NCBI RefSeq assembly: GCF_000224145.3
Contig: NC_020175.2
Location: 1,227,948-1,291,947 of the forward strand
Length of the DNA stretch: 64,000 bases
DNA from: Ciona intestinalis
Taxonomy: Eukaryota > Chordata > Ascidiacea > Phlebobranchia > Cionidae
Direction: 5' to 3'
Shown here: in pieces, positions 1 to 34,899 of the stretch
Layout of the letters: each line of letters starts with the position of its first letter
Position numbering within the stretch: position 1 is the first letter of the stretch
The notes under the pieces: model-generated
The model's input: the letters and a program-made list of their open reading frames with translations, nothing else
Database searches by the model: none
What the model was told of the DNA's origin: nothing
Made by a program: the position numbers and the translations under genes

Positions 1-856
1 GAAATATATGATCTGTTAAAGAAGAAAAGTGGCAATCCGTAAATGAACTAAAATAGCCAAGTTCGAAACATTAGGCATGTTACTGGTAAAATTTTCAGTT
101 TACCACACTTGTTTAAGAACCGGAATATGACAGTTATAATAAACTTAGGCGTACTTATTTACTTGAGACAATGTATCCGGTGTGAAGTAAAACGCTTATA
201 AACGAGCTTAGAGCTGTAAGCAGCTAGTTGCCACTTCTCATAAGCCCAGACCAGCTTTAGCTCAACGATGTGGACGAAAAAAACGAGATTTGACATTCGC
301 TTCGGAGTCGATTTATCGCTTCAGGCGTATGAAATATTCGCGGTTAGAAATGTAAGCAGGTTACATTCAAATTCTCGCTCAAATTAATATGAAAAAATAT
401 TTTCAATTAAAATCGATATGTTTGTTAATTTAAATGCATCTACTATTACATATGTGTACTGCAAATTGGAGATATAACTAACGTTTAAACACAATGTGTG
501 AGTAACAGTTAATACGAAGGTAATTTCATCAAAGAAAATTTAACCCGGTTCTTATCACAAATGGTGACTTTATTATATTTCGTTGAAATATGAGCCAAGA
601 TTATCATCTACATTGCGAAAGTGGAAACACCAGGGCTTTGTTTGAGTAATTGAAATCGCAAATGTGAACTTGGAGGGTTACGAATACTGGCGGGGCTTTG
701 ACATTTTGGTAGCAGACTTACAACAGACAATTTGTAATTTAATCACTAGCTTTGTATTTGTTATAAAAAGTCTAAATATATTTGCTCACAAAAAGCACAT
801 ACTGATTTAATTTACGTAAACAAGAGGCATAAGATGCCGGTTATTGGCGTAAATAG

Positions 857-1053
857 TATACAGTGGAAAATACGGAACACCTTTAGCACATATAATATTT
901 AAATATCCTGATCGTGTTTCAAATAATAATAACAGTGGTCTATGGGACTCGTAAAGATACGGTCTTATATTTCTTCGAATGTTTTTTGTTTATTACCAAC
1001 TGGGACGAAAAAAGGATGAAAGTGTCCCATCTTCCCCCACCCTACTATTATAT
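857..1053. repeat. Copy of the GGGGGAAGATGGGACA inverted-repeat element
   Basis: The right end carries GTGTCCCATCTTCCCCC followed by ACCCTACTA. The interior (ATATCCTGATCGTGTTT, then GGTCTATGGGACTCGTAAAG) matches the clean copy at 36741-36931, and the left end is degraded. It is a short non-coding element, probably a MITE. Confidence 0.7.
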
Positions 1054-1581
1054 ATCTCGGTAGTATAATGCTAGTTGGCTTTGATTTTTTGTTGGCGCGT
1101 TTTAATGACTATCCTATAGTGTTGCTAATTTCGTTTCTTTGTCGTCATCATTGTCGTGGTAAAAGAGATAAGTAAAAATTTATGTTAGGATATGTTTTGT
1201 TTTTTTACAAGTGAATTAGTCAATTAATGTCTAAAGATCGCTATTGCAAAGTAGTTTCAACAAGCACGACAAAGCGCAATGTGTAGATATAATCATGTTT
1301 ACGCTACAAAACCCAGCAGGCTCATTCGTTCAACACATTGAAGTTATGATAAAAAATTAAACGTGAAATCGGCGAACGTTTGGTTCGTATAAGTCTTTAT
1401 ATTACAGAGAAAATGCAAAATTACTTTAAATATATCTTGTGGCAAAATACCCACATTTATGGTAACAAGCTATCTAATTTTATTTGTGTTTCCAGCTTTT
1501 GTAAACAATTTGTAAGGCGATATTATTTTACATCGTCGAAGGTATGCATGTATATATTAGGAGGGAATCCCAGAGATATAG

Positions 1582-1762
1582 CAGTGGTAGGGTGGGACAT
1601 GTTTTTTTCTCTTTTATCGTATCATTGGATAATAAACAAAGAATATCTGCAGAAATATATTACCGTATCCTCACAACTTCAAAGGAACGTTGTTAATTTT
1701 AAAAACACGATTAGAAAAAAAATGATTAAGCTGCCAACTATATCTATCTTATACACCCCACA
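1582..1762. repeat. Degraded copy of the GGGGGAAGATGGGACA element, opposite orientation
   Basis: It begins with GTGGTAGGGTGGGACATG and shares the interior blocks ATAAACAAAGAA and CCGTATCCTCACAACT with the copies at 2690 and 42853. Its end has decayed. Confidence 0.6.
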
Positions 1763-2689
1763 ATACTATATGTTCTTTAACTATAAATGGGGACCTACAG
1801 GTTTACAGTCAAAACAACCCAAATATAAAACTTATCAATATGATGCTGTAACAACAATATAAAAAACTGGTTATTTATATTCTCAATACAACGCATTGCT
1901 CACCTCAGGGTTAAGCATTGTCTTGAGCATTGAACAGGGTCGAGACGAGAATGGTCGGCCCAAAAGGCTCGGGGTACAGAAATCATATCTGCTGGCTTCT
2001 GGTAGCATCCTACATACCATGTATTCTGCTGGTTGGTGTCTGTGGATGCAAATCAATTTTAACATCAATCGTTGTACAGGCTGGTTGCATGGAAAATAAA
2101 ACTGATTTGTTCTGATTATCAGCCATACAAAAAAAATTCACATACGAAGTTGAATGTGTGGTCTCGTATACGAGGGGGACGAAGTTTATAAAACTGAACA
2201 GCCGTGTTATAACGACTCATGCGGCCAACTCCGGCCCGAGTCCCAGGTCCCCTATATATAGCGAGCCACAAGGTAAGACCTTCCAATATAAAATATATCC
2301 AATCGTATAGAACATAACTACGTTTCGTAAATGTCTATGTAAACCTCATAACTCATTTATTTTACATTTCTAAAATAAACGGATTAAATTACCCCAAATT
2401 GACAATTTAAACTAATTTACAACGATTAAAAGATGCCACAAATATGAATGTAAACCAAAACAGAATCTTGCTAATAGGTCTACATCACGACAGTTAATGA
2501 GTATTATACCGAACACGAGCACGTTTTACAATAAAATAAACATTGGCGTGTCATATTAGTTTCTGGATAAAATTATACCAGCTAAAACACGGGGATTAAT
2601 TAACTAAAATTTCATTGTTTTTCGTGCTTTTTACACCTAAAAAACTATAGTATACTATTATCGTAACTTAAGCAAGGATTTAAACTTTA

Positions 2690-2885
2690 ATACGGGTGGG
2701 GAAAGATGGGACACGTTTTTTTTTATTATATTTTTTCGTCCCATTTGGCGGTAAACAAAGAACAATCAAAGAAATATAAAAACCGTATCCTCACGACTCC
2801 CATAGACCGTTTTAATTTTTTCAAACACATCATGATACTTGATTTTTATGAGCTAAAGATGTCCCGACTTTTCCCAGTCTAATAT
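2690..2885. repeat. Copy of the GGGGGAAGATGGGACA element
   Basis: The left end is GGGTGGGGAAAGATGGGACA. The interior holds TCGTCCCATTTGGCGGTAAA and CCGTATCCTCACGACTCC, and the right end is a decayed form of the inverted repeat (GATGTCCCGACTTTTCCCAG). Confidence 0.72.
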
Positions 2886-4598
2886 ATCAACAAATATATT
2901 TACCTTGTACAGCAACCACCGTGACTTGAAGTAAGCATATAATCCAAACAAGAAGCGTTATCATCACTTTCCAACGCTTATTCATCATATACATAGTTCA
3001 TTTAATAAGAATCCAAACTACATTGCTTATTTACGCAACGAAAGACGCTTCTTGTAATTCAGGAAATCTTCGTAGGTTTAGATTCTGAGCTTCTTATAAA
3101 TCGTTACTACGTCTTGGCTTTGCAGTTTATGAAACCTACTGCTTTAAAAGTATAATATTCAAATGTATTTATACAATACTTAAGTATATACACGGTCATT
3201 CAAGTGTTACATGCAATGTGAGACGACATTTTTGCGAAAGTTATGCTGCCTTATTATAAACAATGTGTTTACATTTACTTTTGCCTCGTCTGTTTCTTTA
3301 ACTGAAGTGCAACTCACTCGTTTTAACTCTTAACACAGTCCTGCAAGTGCCAGGCATGTCAACGGCCATGCCTCTCGTCTGCAATAAACAGATAACATAT
3401 CCCTGCCCACTTTGCCAGATTGAATGGTGAATGGCACTTTTTTCGCGCCCCAAGGCGTTAAGGCGAGCAAGCAACTCGAACCTGAGACGTTCGAGTAAAA
3501 GACAGCTCTTGGTCGCTAATTGCTGGATAGATTCACGAACAAGATTACACCTTCGCAACTGTACAATTAAACACACTCATACCTTACTTTCTGCGGTGCA
3601 GCGACACAGGCAGCAACATCAGCAGCATGCAATTATCTAACATTGCGGCTGGAAAACAATAGCCCGTTTACTGTGCTACGAAGTAATTATTGGTCTCGCA
3701 GGTAACGCGAACGGTCATCAGTATTGTTTTGCGTGCGAGACCGGCTTAAAATACGCATTAGCAATCAGACTGTGGTTTTGGAAATTTTCTCTGCTTAGGA
3801 ATTGACATACCGCTCGACAACGAAGGCGACAATTAAGCCGAAATTTTGATTGGATTTGCACGCAAATTCAAGCGCTTAACGCGAGGAAAATCAGTTAACA
3901 GTGAAAAACAACAATCACTTCATTCTTGTTACTTTTACTACTGAATAATACAACAAGAGTGTTTTTATCCTTCTTCAGTTACCCAAGTCCAACCCCTTAA
4001 TTAAAACCTAATTCTAACGCACAGCGCGCGTGAACGAACGTAGGTAATTTCAAACTGAGAGAGAGGCAAACGCATAAGCGACTACCCACGACGTCTCAAA
4101 AACTGCCTTTTAAAACCTAAGTCAGGAACCAATAGTCAGTGCACGGACTTTCGAAACCACATAACCTCTGAGAAAAACACAAAACAATCTTATAAAAGTA
4201 TTTACTGCAAAAATATCGTGTCGACTACGAAATAAGATACAAGATTAAACTGCATGGTAGACAAAGCTAAGTTAGACAATCTTCTTGATTAGGAAGCTGA
4301 TGATTAATGTTTTGATTATAAGTAAAATATATGAAATCAATGTTGCGATAAAATGTTTGATTAAAAAATAAGCGCTAAGAGTATAAATTGTATAATACTC
4401 TATTCTATATAGGTGAGGTCCTACGTCGAAGCATGTCAGGGGACCTGGAATGTAGAGTTGCATCATTATCCCGGAGTTGAGCAATTTAGGATGTGGAACA
4501 TTTTGGTGTTCTTTGTTTTTGTCTTCTTTGTCGTCATTGATACGCAATATACTGTAGTGTGGTGTATTGCATATATACTGATGTGTGTGTCTCATTTG

Positions 4599-27523
<22,925 letters not shown>

Positions 27524-28373
27524 AGCCGTAATGGTATTTAAACCTTAATATAAATAAAATAGAACAGCCTATGATCCTTCTAAGTGTTCGCCAAGCTATT
27601 GCATCTGCAAATGTATCGAATGTTTCGCTAAATATATTGATTTATTGGCTATGCAATCCTACAACGTACAAAACCTGATTTAATGCTAGCGTTGTTTTGA
27701 AATTTCCCAGTTGTTATCGAGACACTAAACCAACAACGGTTCAAGTCGTTGAAAAAAGACGGTTGAGAATTTTTAGGGGGCTAGCTAACTTCGCGCTGTG
27801 TAGGTGATTCTGTAATAGAAATATTCGAATGATATTCTTTATAGCAAATGTTTTATACAACAGGACTATAACGACACCACGTTTTTTAGAATACACCCAC
27901 AGATGTGGCCACAACGCATTGCGTTTTAATCATAGCAACCATAAGTATTTAAGTTCGCTATGGTTTTAATATAAAAGTTGGCGTTCTTTGATATAAAGTA
28001 CAGCGAGACAAAATAGCTATACATACTCTGCTACATCATGACGCATGTATTTAGTACGCTTTAGGCAGGCGATGCGGAGAACATCAAAATACTTTGGTAT
28101 TTTATTATCGTGTAATTCATTAGAGAGTAGAGAAAAAAGAAACACGGCGATTTTTATCCGGACACATCAGCGTATATGCATTTGTTAAACATTAGCCCGA
28201 ATTTAACTAGCAAGCGCAAACATACGTAAACCATTTAACTTATTTGGTTTGCCAATACAGGAAGCTATTGTATTGCATTGAGTTGCTCAATTGCATTTAA
28301 ACGGCAATATCAATACGTAACAAGTTTTTGCCTGCTGGCGTTTGAATTGGCGTACTTTATAAATTTAAAAGAA
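27524..28373. promoter_or_regulatory. Divergent intergenic region between EML5/6 and HS1BP3
   Basis: About 850 bp separate the two start codons, which point away from each other. Both promoters, or a shared bidirectional promoter, must lie here unless distant 5' UTR exons exist. I see no convincing TATA box or known motif, and no coding exon. Confidence 0.5.
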
Positions 28374-29453
28374 ATGCCTACAAGGATCGCAACAGCTACA
28401 GTGTCTTCTACGCGGAAATTGGAGAATACAGATACAGGGTTGGACGTAACTGTACCAGAGTGCACAACTTACAATAAAGAAAAGCGTGAACAACTTAGCT
28501 CTGCACAAGTCATCTATACAGTTGTGGTAGTAACGAATGAACATCCTGCCCTGGACAAGGTTAGGAAAGAAAAATACGTCGACCAGACTTTAGAAAGAGT
28601 CGCACATTTCACGCTGGAGAAACATTACGATGAGTTCCTAACTTTACGGAAGTCGCTGGATAAAATATACTCAGGTACATATGTGCCAGAACTGCCAAAG
28701 AAAAAGAGCTTAAGAGATCTTGTTGCTTCTTCATCTAAAACAGAAGTTGAAGCAAGGCAGCGAAAAGCAGCCGTGGATAAGTTTATGCGTTGGTGTTCAA
28801 GCAATGAAAAAATATCAAATTCGGAAATTGTAAAATCTTTCCTTTGCCTTGATATTGTTGTTAAAGACAACCAAAACGAAAGTGCTGCGTCGGATACTAA
28901 GACAGTTAAAACGGAGACACAGACACCAAAGCAAATAGACGCTGAAGTAGACCTATTTGGTGATACGGGGTTAGATTATACAAAGGATTCCCTTTTCGAT
29001 AGAGACACCGTTGTAGATAAGGAAGAACTAAACATCGCTGCTGGTAAGACCTCAGATGAGGCAAGTGAGCTTTTTCTTGAAAACGACGAACGATCCAATA
29101 GAGTCACTTTGTTTGCTAAACCTGATCTTACTGGTAATATTGGCACTGGCGATCGGGAATTACTCTTCTACAGTGATGAGGAAAACAAAAATGCCAGTAT
29201 TCCTCTGCCAGAGCCGAGTATTGGAAACGAAGAAGTCCTACTGAATGTAGACGATGACGTAAGCTCAATATTTTCCAAACTTCGAACAGTTGAAGATAAA
29301 CCTCGTCTGCCAACCAAAAGACCGATTCTATTTGATCCAACAGAAAATGAACCAAGTGATAAATTAGACGCAAGCAAAATGGAGGGGAACGACCTACTGC
29401 AGTACATCACACAAAATAATGAAGAAAATGCAGAAGTAGATCTGGGGTTTTAA
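28374..29453 (+). CDS. HS1BP3: HS1BP3-like PX-domain protein, single exon
   Basis: The 359-residue protein matches HCLS1-binding protein 3 from end to end (human about 392). The N-terminus RKLENTDTGLDVTVP corresponds to human RRLQNAHTGLDLTVP. A PX domain spans about residues 45-160, with KHYDEF and a proline-rich loop (YVPELPKKKSL). An acidic disordered middle with LFGDTGLDY-type motifs follows, and the C-terminus DLLQYITQNN matches human DILQYIQDHD. HS1BP3 binds phosphoinositide or phosphatidic-acid membranes and regulates autophagy and trafficking in mammals; this role is inferred here. I chose the ATG at 28374 because homology starts there, although the frame is open from 28278. The whole homology is in one exon, unlike the multi-exon vertebrate gene. 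Confidence 0.9.
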   Translation: MPTRIATATVSSTRKLENTDTGLDVTVPECTTYNKEKREQLSSAQVIYTVVVVTNEHPALDKVRKEKYVDQTLERVAHFTLEKHYDEFLTLRKSLDKIYSGTYVPELPKKKSLRDLVASSSKTEVEARQRKAAVDKFMRWCSSNEKISNSEIVKSFLCLDIVVKDNQNESAASDTKTVKTETQTPKQIDAEVDLFGDTGLDYTKDSLFDRDTVVDKEELNIAAGKTSDEASELFLENDERSNRVTLFAKPDLTGNIGTGDRELLFYSDEENKNASIPLPEPSIGNEEVLLNVDDDVSSIFSKLRTVEDKPRLPTKRPILFDPTENEPSDKLDASKMEGNDLLQYITQNNEENAEVDLGF

Positions 29454-29553
29454 AAATAATAGAGTGTGTCTTATTTTCTGCGAAATTTGTGATCGTGATT
29501 TAAGTTTTCGGCTCATATTGTTATAACTAAATACAAGAAGTGCAATACGGAGT

Positions 29554-29559
29554 AATAAA
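29554..29559 (+). terminator. Poly(A) signal of HS1BP3
   Basis: AATAAA lies 100 bases after the stop codon in the short plus-strand 3' region. Confidence 0.6.
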
Positions 29560-30048
29560 GAATAGTGCATCTTTTGTTTGTGAAATGCAGCAAAGTCTGT
29601 TCGTATATAAACACTGGTGTAAAGTAATTGACAAAATGCAACATGTGGCAATATCATAAACGAAAGTTTTTCTGTTTGCGACGCGAAATATCATCAAGAT
29701 ACATTTATAAAGTTAAGATGTCTATGTCACGTGTACGAGGGTGGCGCTTCTGGGCGTTTCTATAACGACGAAGCCAAATTTGAAGATAATGTAAACAAAT
29801 ATAATTTTTGCAAAATCATCTTTTTATGTCAATATTATAATCCAATTTAAACGTTTTCGTATACGAATAATGTTTATAAACAATGTATGGGAGATAAGAG
29901 TTACTTCTATACTTCCCGATGTGTGTAAAATACTTTTCCATGTAATTGGAACTTATAACTAAATTGTTGTTTTTATTTTTAGTTTTTTCTTCTTTTTTCC
30001 AGATAAAGAACTTTACTTTTATAGTTTGTGTAAGAGGTCAGAATAAAA

Positions 30049-33000
30049 ATGCCCAAGAAAGGCAAAAAGGGTGGAAAGGGGAAAAAGGGAAAGAAAAGCG
30101 GAGGGTAGGTTTCTATGTTACATATATTAATGTAAATTCTACCCACTATTTGTATATAAAAACACTAATTTTATGAATTAACACAGTTTTTAAAATTTGA
30201 CATTCAATCATTGGTTAAAAAGCATAGTTGGTTTGTAAACCAGTTAAAAATATGCCGTAAAAATACAGACTAATGTTATTAAAATGACCTAGGTTGACTT
30301 TGACTCTGAAAGATGCATTAACATATTTGCATTAAGGGCCCAATATGCCATACAATATGTCTGATTGTATTTTCAAAACTAGATACTAAAATATTTTTTT
30401 AGAAAAAAAGGAAAGAAATCTGGAAAGTCATCGAAGATGGATCGAGATGCTGAATTATCGATGGCTACGGCGAATGCTAAGTTGTGGGCAAGTAGGTTGG
30501 ATGTTACAGAGAAATCAAGGAATGAATACAGGTGGTTTGTTTGAAACAATTACAACATAATTTACCGCAGTCATTTAAACAAAAACTACCTAAATTTTGA
30601 TTACAAAGCAAATGCCCGTTTGCGGCAGTTTTAAAATTTTATGGATCATTTTTTTACAGAGAACATATATATATATATGCCTATATATATAGCCTACTAA
30701 AATATTCTTTAGGTGTAGAGTTATGGTAATTTTAGTAAATATATTATGTTAAATAAAAAATGCTGGCTGTGATATTTGGTACGCGATTAATAAAGTTTTT
30801 TAATTTAGAGAAACATGCAAAAGAATGGCTGGTGAGAATGAAAAACTGCACGACACTTTGTTCCAATCAGAGAAGGACACAATTGAGGTTGTTACGTATC
30901 TTAAGAAGGGAGATATGGAAAAGGATGAGGAGGTAATTTAGCTTGGATATTGCTCCTAGCTGGTTGGTTATTTTTTTATCAACCTTGTAAGCAACTTTTC
31001 TAGAATTTTTCTTTTTTTTTCATTCTGTTCCACTTGACAACTGAATATCAAAATTTTTAACTGGATTATAGGCTTGGCTGGTTCGGTTGCAATTTGATCA
31101 ATTATAACTGTTTTAGTCCCATCTTATTCTTCTTAAACAAATTTATCACACTTTCCACCCAATTTTTTCCAGATAACAAGATATGAACAAGAGTTGAAAG
31201 ATCTGAAGAAACAAAGCAGGAAAGACAAAGAAACGATTGTATGAAAAATTTCTAGATGTACAGATTAAATGTAATGTACCATGCACAAAATTGGCAGCAA
31301 TATAATTAGTCCAGCTCTAATCCTGCTAAAATCAACGGAGAATCCAAAACCCATGTTGTTATACACATTTGGACCGTTAAAACTAAAAACTCCTGCCATT
31401 TCACACCCCAAAATGTTTTTAATAGGTTTATTAAAATCTTTAAAACCACCTTATTCTCACCAGATGGCAGAGTTCAGCTCCCAGATCTCGGACCTTGAGT
31501 CAAGACTCGAACAACGAACGGGTGAAGTGAAACTGATGCAATCCGAGTTAAAACTTGTGAAAGAGTTTCGTCGTAAACGAGCTGCGATGCAAGCTGAGTT
31601 GGATGAGATTCGTGAAAGTATGTTTGTTGCCAATAAAGAACATAAAGACACACTGCAGAAGATGGAACACAAGGTTAGAATGATTTTGGTATTGGGCATG
31701 TTTTAGAAGTTTTTGAACTAACAATGTCCAACTTTTCACTGTAGATACAGAATTTAAACTATGTAAATAAATAAATAAAAGAGAAAGTGGGGCAAATGAA
31801 AATCACAACTTTTTAACATGTTTACATATCGTATATGTTCATGTGGGTAAAATACATTGTGTGTCTAATAAGTGTCCAAAAAACCTTATTCTCAGAAATG
31901 CAAAAAAAATAAATTTGATTTAATTTTAGTTTTTTGAGGAAAAGATTCGTTTAGAAAGAGAGGCAAGTCAGAAGATTGCAGAACTTGCTGAAAGAGCTCA
32001 CACTGAAGCTATTGCTAATTTAGATGAAACAACAAGATCTGTTTACAAGGAGAATATTCGACTCAATGAAGCTTTAAGTTACCATATTAAGGTTTGTATC
32101 AAAATCTGTTTTAAATGGCTCACTTTTTAGACAAGCCATGAGTGATCACTGGATTGGATCAATTGCAGTTAAGTGTCTTGCTTAAGAACACACACATCAA
32201 CTATGTTACGCGTCATGGGTTGAATCCAAATAAAACCTTGAATTAGAACCATCACTGTGCCATGGTACAACCAATGACAGCATCAAGCTTCAAACGTGTA
32301 TTACCTGGATTATGAATACTATACTTGTGTGCCAGAGCAGAAAGAACAAACAACAATACCTTGTTTATGTGTATCATCATAACATTTAACTAGTATCCTA
32401 TGTGTTTATTCTTGTGCAAATATTATATAAAAAGTTTCTTGTTTCATAGGAATCCCAGTCATTACAAACCCGATGTGACTCGTTAACCACAGAAGTGGAA
32501 AGTCTGCGGGCCAATAAGGAGCTTTCTGACGCCACCGTGAAGGAAAAGGTGACTGAAAGTAAACGTCACAAGGGGGAGATTCATGGTCTAAGGGAAAAGG
32601 TTGAACAACTTGAAAAAGCATTGAGTAGCATGGTAAGTGGTTGGTAGTGATTTCCTAATGTTCTAAACAACTATGTCCGGCGAACCCAGAGGTAATGGGT
32701 TCAAGGCTCTTCTCTGCTACCATTGTGGGGTATGTGTCCTTGTGGAAGACGATAAACGGCAATTTCCAATCCGGTGGTCATTAATGGGCTGTCCAAACCA
32801 TCAGCCACACATAAAAAATAAAAAGTCTCCCAAATAATCACCTACAAAGTAGCTGGCACGAGGTGTATGAAACAAAACACCCGTGTTTAACGACTGCCCT
32901 TTTCCAGCCACGCGAAAATAAAGAAGTTACATGAAGTTATTTCTTATCACCTCTTGTTTTCAAATGCTATGAGTTAACAGGCATTACTCCAACCAACTTT

Positions 33001-34735
33001 GGCCTATAAATACCCGCCCTTTGCCGTGCTGTAGAACTTCACCCATAAATTATGGAAATGGTCATTTTTCTAGGAATTGGCAAATCATTGTAACATCTCA
33101 GGTCCACGAATTCCGAGACGAGAAACGCGCTATTGAACAGCGAGCTAGGATGGAAACTGTGGCCAGTGGTGGAGAAATACAGAAACTACAACGAATGCTT
33201 CAGATTAAAGATAAAGAAATGAACAAGGTGGTTTCATGTCGTTTTTTTACTGTACTTGTATGAAAACTTGTTCAAGTGTGTATTTTTTGTGGGTGAGACC
33301 CTTGGCAAGGACCTAGAACCCCAATCAGTATCGCTATCGGCGTTGAGCATCGATTCCGGTATGCTTTGGTTATATGCTTAAAGTAGACCACTCAACTAAG
33401 GCGCCCACGATTATGGTAATGTTTAAATTGTAACGCTAAAACGCAAGTAATTGTCGTTTGGCATCTCGCCCAAGGTCACATCCCGCAATGGTAACATTGT
33501 AACATATTGGCTACAAGAATTCAAGCAAATCATTTTCTTGGACTCTTGCAAGTTGCTAATGGCTCGCTAATCTTTCCATATTTAACGTCAACATTGTTTT
33601 AAAAGGTAAAAGTCGTTGCTAAAAACATCGTCGAACAACGAACCAACGTTGAAATATTCTTCCTTAGCGCGCTTGAAAAAGTTCGGACAGAGATTGCGCT
33701 TAACCGGTGAGTATGTTGTGCTATAATACGCTTGTTTTTGGTCGTATGTCCATATAATGTATTCATATTGCATTGATAAAAACAGAGAAAAAATTAAGTA
33801 GACGATATGTTGAAGTCCCTGGTGGTGCAAAGTCCTTCAATAGATGCTATCTCTTACCCTTAGCTCAGATTATATTCATATTATTTTGTCCAATGCAAAC
33901 TTAATGCGGGCACAAGGTGCAAGAAACAAACACCCGCGTTGCTCCCCAGCCATAAGAAGATAAATAAGTTACATTCATTTATTTAACTTCACAGAGCACA
34001 ATACGTTCAAGCTGCTCAGTCAGCCTATCATCGTAAAATGTTGGCTGCTCATTCTGGCCAAGCAGACTTCCCTAAGATTCGAACCTTTAGAAAGAACGAC
34101 AGCAGCACCAACAGTGTGTTTGCTGATCTTAGTGAAGCAGAGAATTGGTAAATCTTTTAAATAAATTCTGTCTTTTCGTTTTGTATATTTACTTCTGCAA
34201 GCTTTCGTTACTGTAACCCAGCTGTTAAACTTATTGTTGCCACCCCATGCCAGGATAAACAGGTTACATTCATTTAAACTTTTATACCCTAACCGGTAGT
34301 TGCTCTGGACTTTATTTAGGCCAACTAAAACACACTCCTTTTGCATATTAGTTTCTTATATTGGCGAAAATGCATAAATTTCAATAATAATAACAACATC
34401 CTTCATTCTAAATCAAACTATTTCGTAACAGGTCAAGCCTTGGTAACCAAGTCGACATTCGTGACTTAACTTGGGAACAAAAAGAAAAAGTTCTCCGCCT
34501 TCTATTCGCTAGGATGAACGGCTTGAAGACAAAGTCCAATGTACAGAGAACACAACATTCTGCACCTCCATTAAGTATAACTGATAAAACTAACAGGTAA
34601 GAAACTAGAAGACATGTACGTGGAATAACGATGTAAAATACTCGGTGTAAAATACTTGTTACTAATCCGCCCCACCCTTACAGACCAAAACCAATAGACC
34701 ACGCCCCCAACCCCACCCTGGATCTGATGACGTAG
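30049..34735 (+). CDS. BBOF1: BBOF1, basal body-orientation factor 1, 12 exons
   Basis: This is a long coiled-coil protein of motile-cilium basal bodies; vertebrate BBOF1 maintains basal-body orientation in multiciliated cells. Exons are 30049-30104, 30403-30531, 30809-30932, 31173-31238, 31464-31673, 31930-32091, 32450-32632, 33102-33227, 33606-33706, 33995-34147, 34432-34596 and 34684-34735. They sum to 1527 nt, 508 residues, with every phase consistent (human about 529). The start MPKKGKKGGKG is a lysine-glycine tail like the vertebrate one. Family signatures include LWASRLDVTEKSR, KEFRRKRA, MFVANKEHKDTLQ, LAERAHTEAI, VAKNIVEQRTNVE and the C-terminal DLTWEQKEKVLRLLFARMNG. Coiled coil is predicted by composition over most of residues 45-420. 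Intron 7 contains a SINE. Confidence 0.95.
32676..32965 (+). repeat. tRNA-type SINE, near-complete, in BBOF1 intron 7
   Basis: The head contains GGGTTCAAGGC (B-box-like) and GGTATGTGTCCTTGTGGAAG. The body has a CCATCAGCCACAC block, and the tail is GGCACGAGGTGTATGAAAC, then CACCCGTGTTTAACGACTG. The order matches the minus-strand copy at 5655-5935. Confidence 0.65.
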
Positions 34736-34888
34736 GCAAAGAGACGACCACCTTTATAACACAACAGGAGCAACCTCAGGGGGTGACGTTGCCAGCTATA
34801 TCGGTGAAGCAACTCACAACATGACTGAATTCGTAATCTCTTTATTGCACTGTCTATATAGTTTTGTAAACAAGTGTTCCATTTTTTC

Positions 34889-34894
34889 AATAAA
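34889..34894 (+). terminator. Poly(A) signal of BBOF1
   Basis: AATAAA occurs about 155 bases after the BBOF1 stop codon in otherwise non-coding sequence. Confidence 0.55.
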
Positions 34895-34899
34895 CCAGC

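Larger units (their letters stand above)
1..4598. other. 3' flank of EML5/6: no gene recognised, several dispersed repeats
   Basis: Short open frames here (the longest about 160 codons, at 1380-1862) overlap repeat copies and show no recognisable domain. The EML5/6 3' UTR should lie just below 4599, but I see no clear AATAAA on the minus strand in the next 300 bases. A GC-richer stretch near 3300-3640 could hold an untranslated exon of a neighbouring gene; nothing supports a specific call. Confidence 0.5.

Noticed and set aside
1380-1862. 160-codon open frame in the left intergenic region
   Set aside because: It has no ATG at its start, overlaps a repeat copy and shows no domain; its composition is that of AT-rich non-coding DNA.
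3298-3640. Overlapping frames on both strands in a GC-richer patch
   Set aside because: No homology or splice structure supports coding; an untranslated exon is possible but unsupported.
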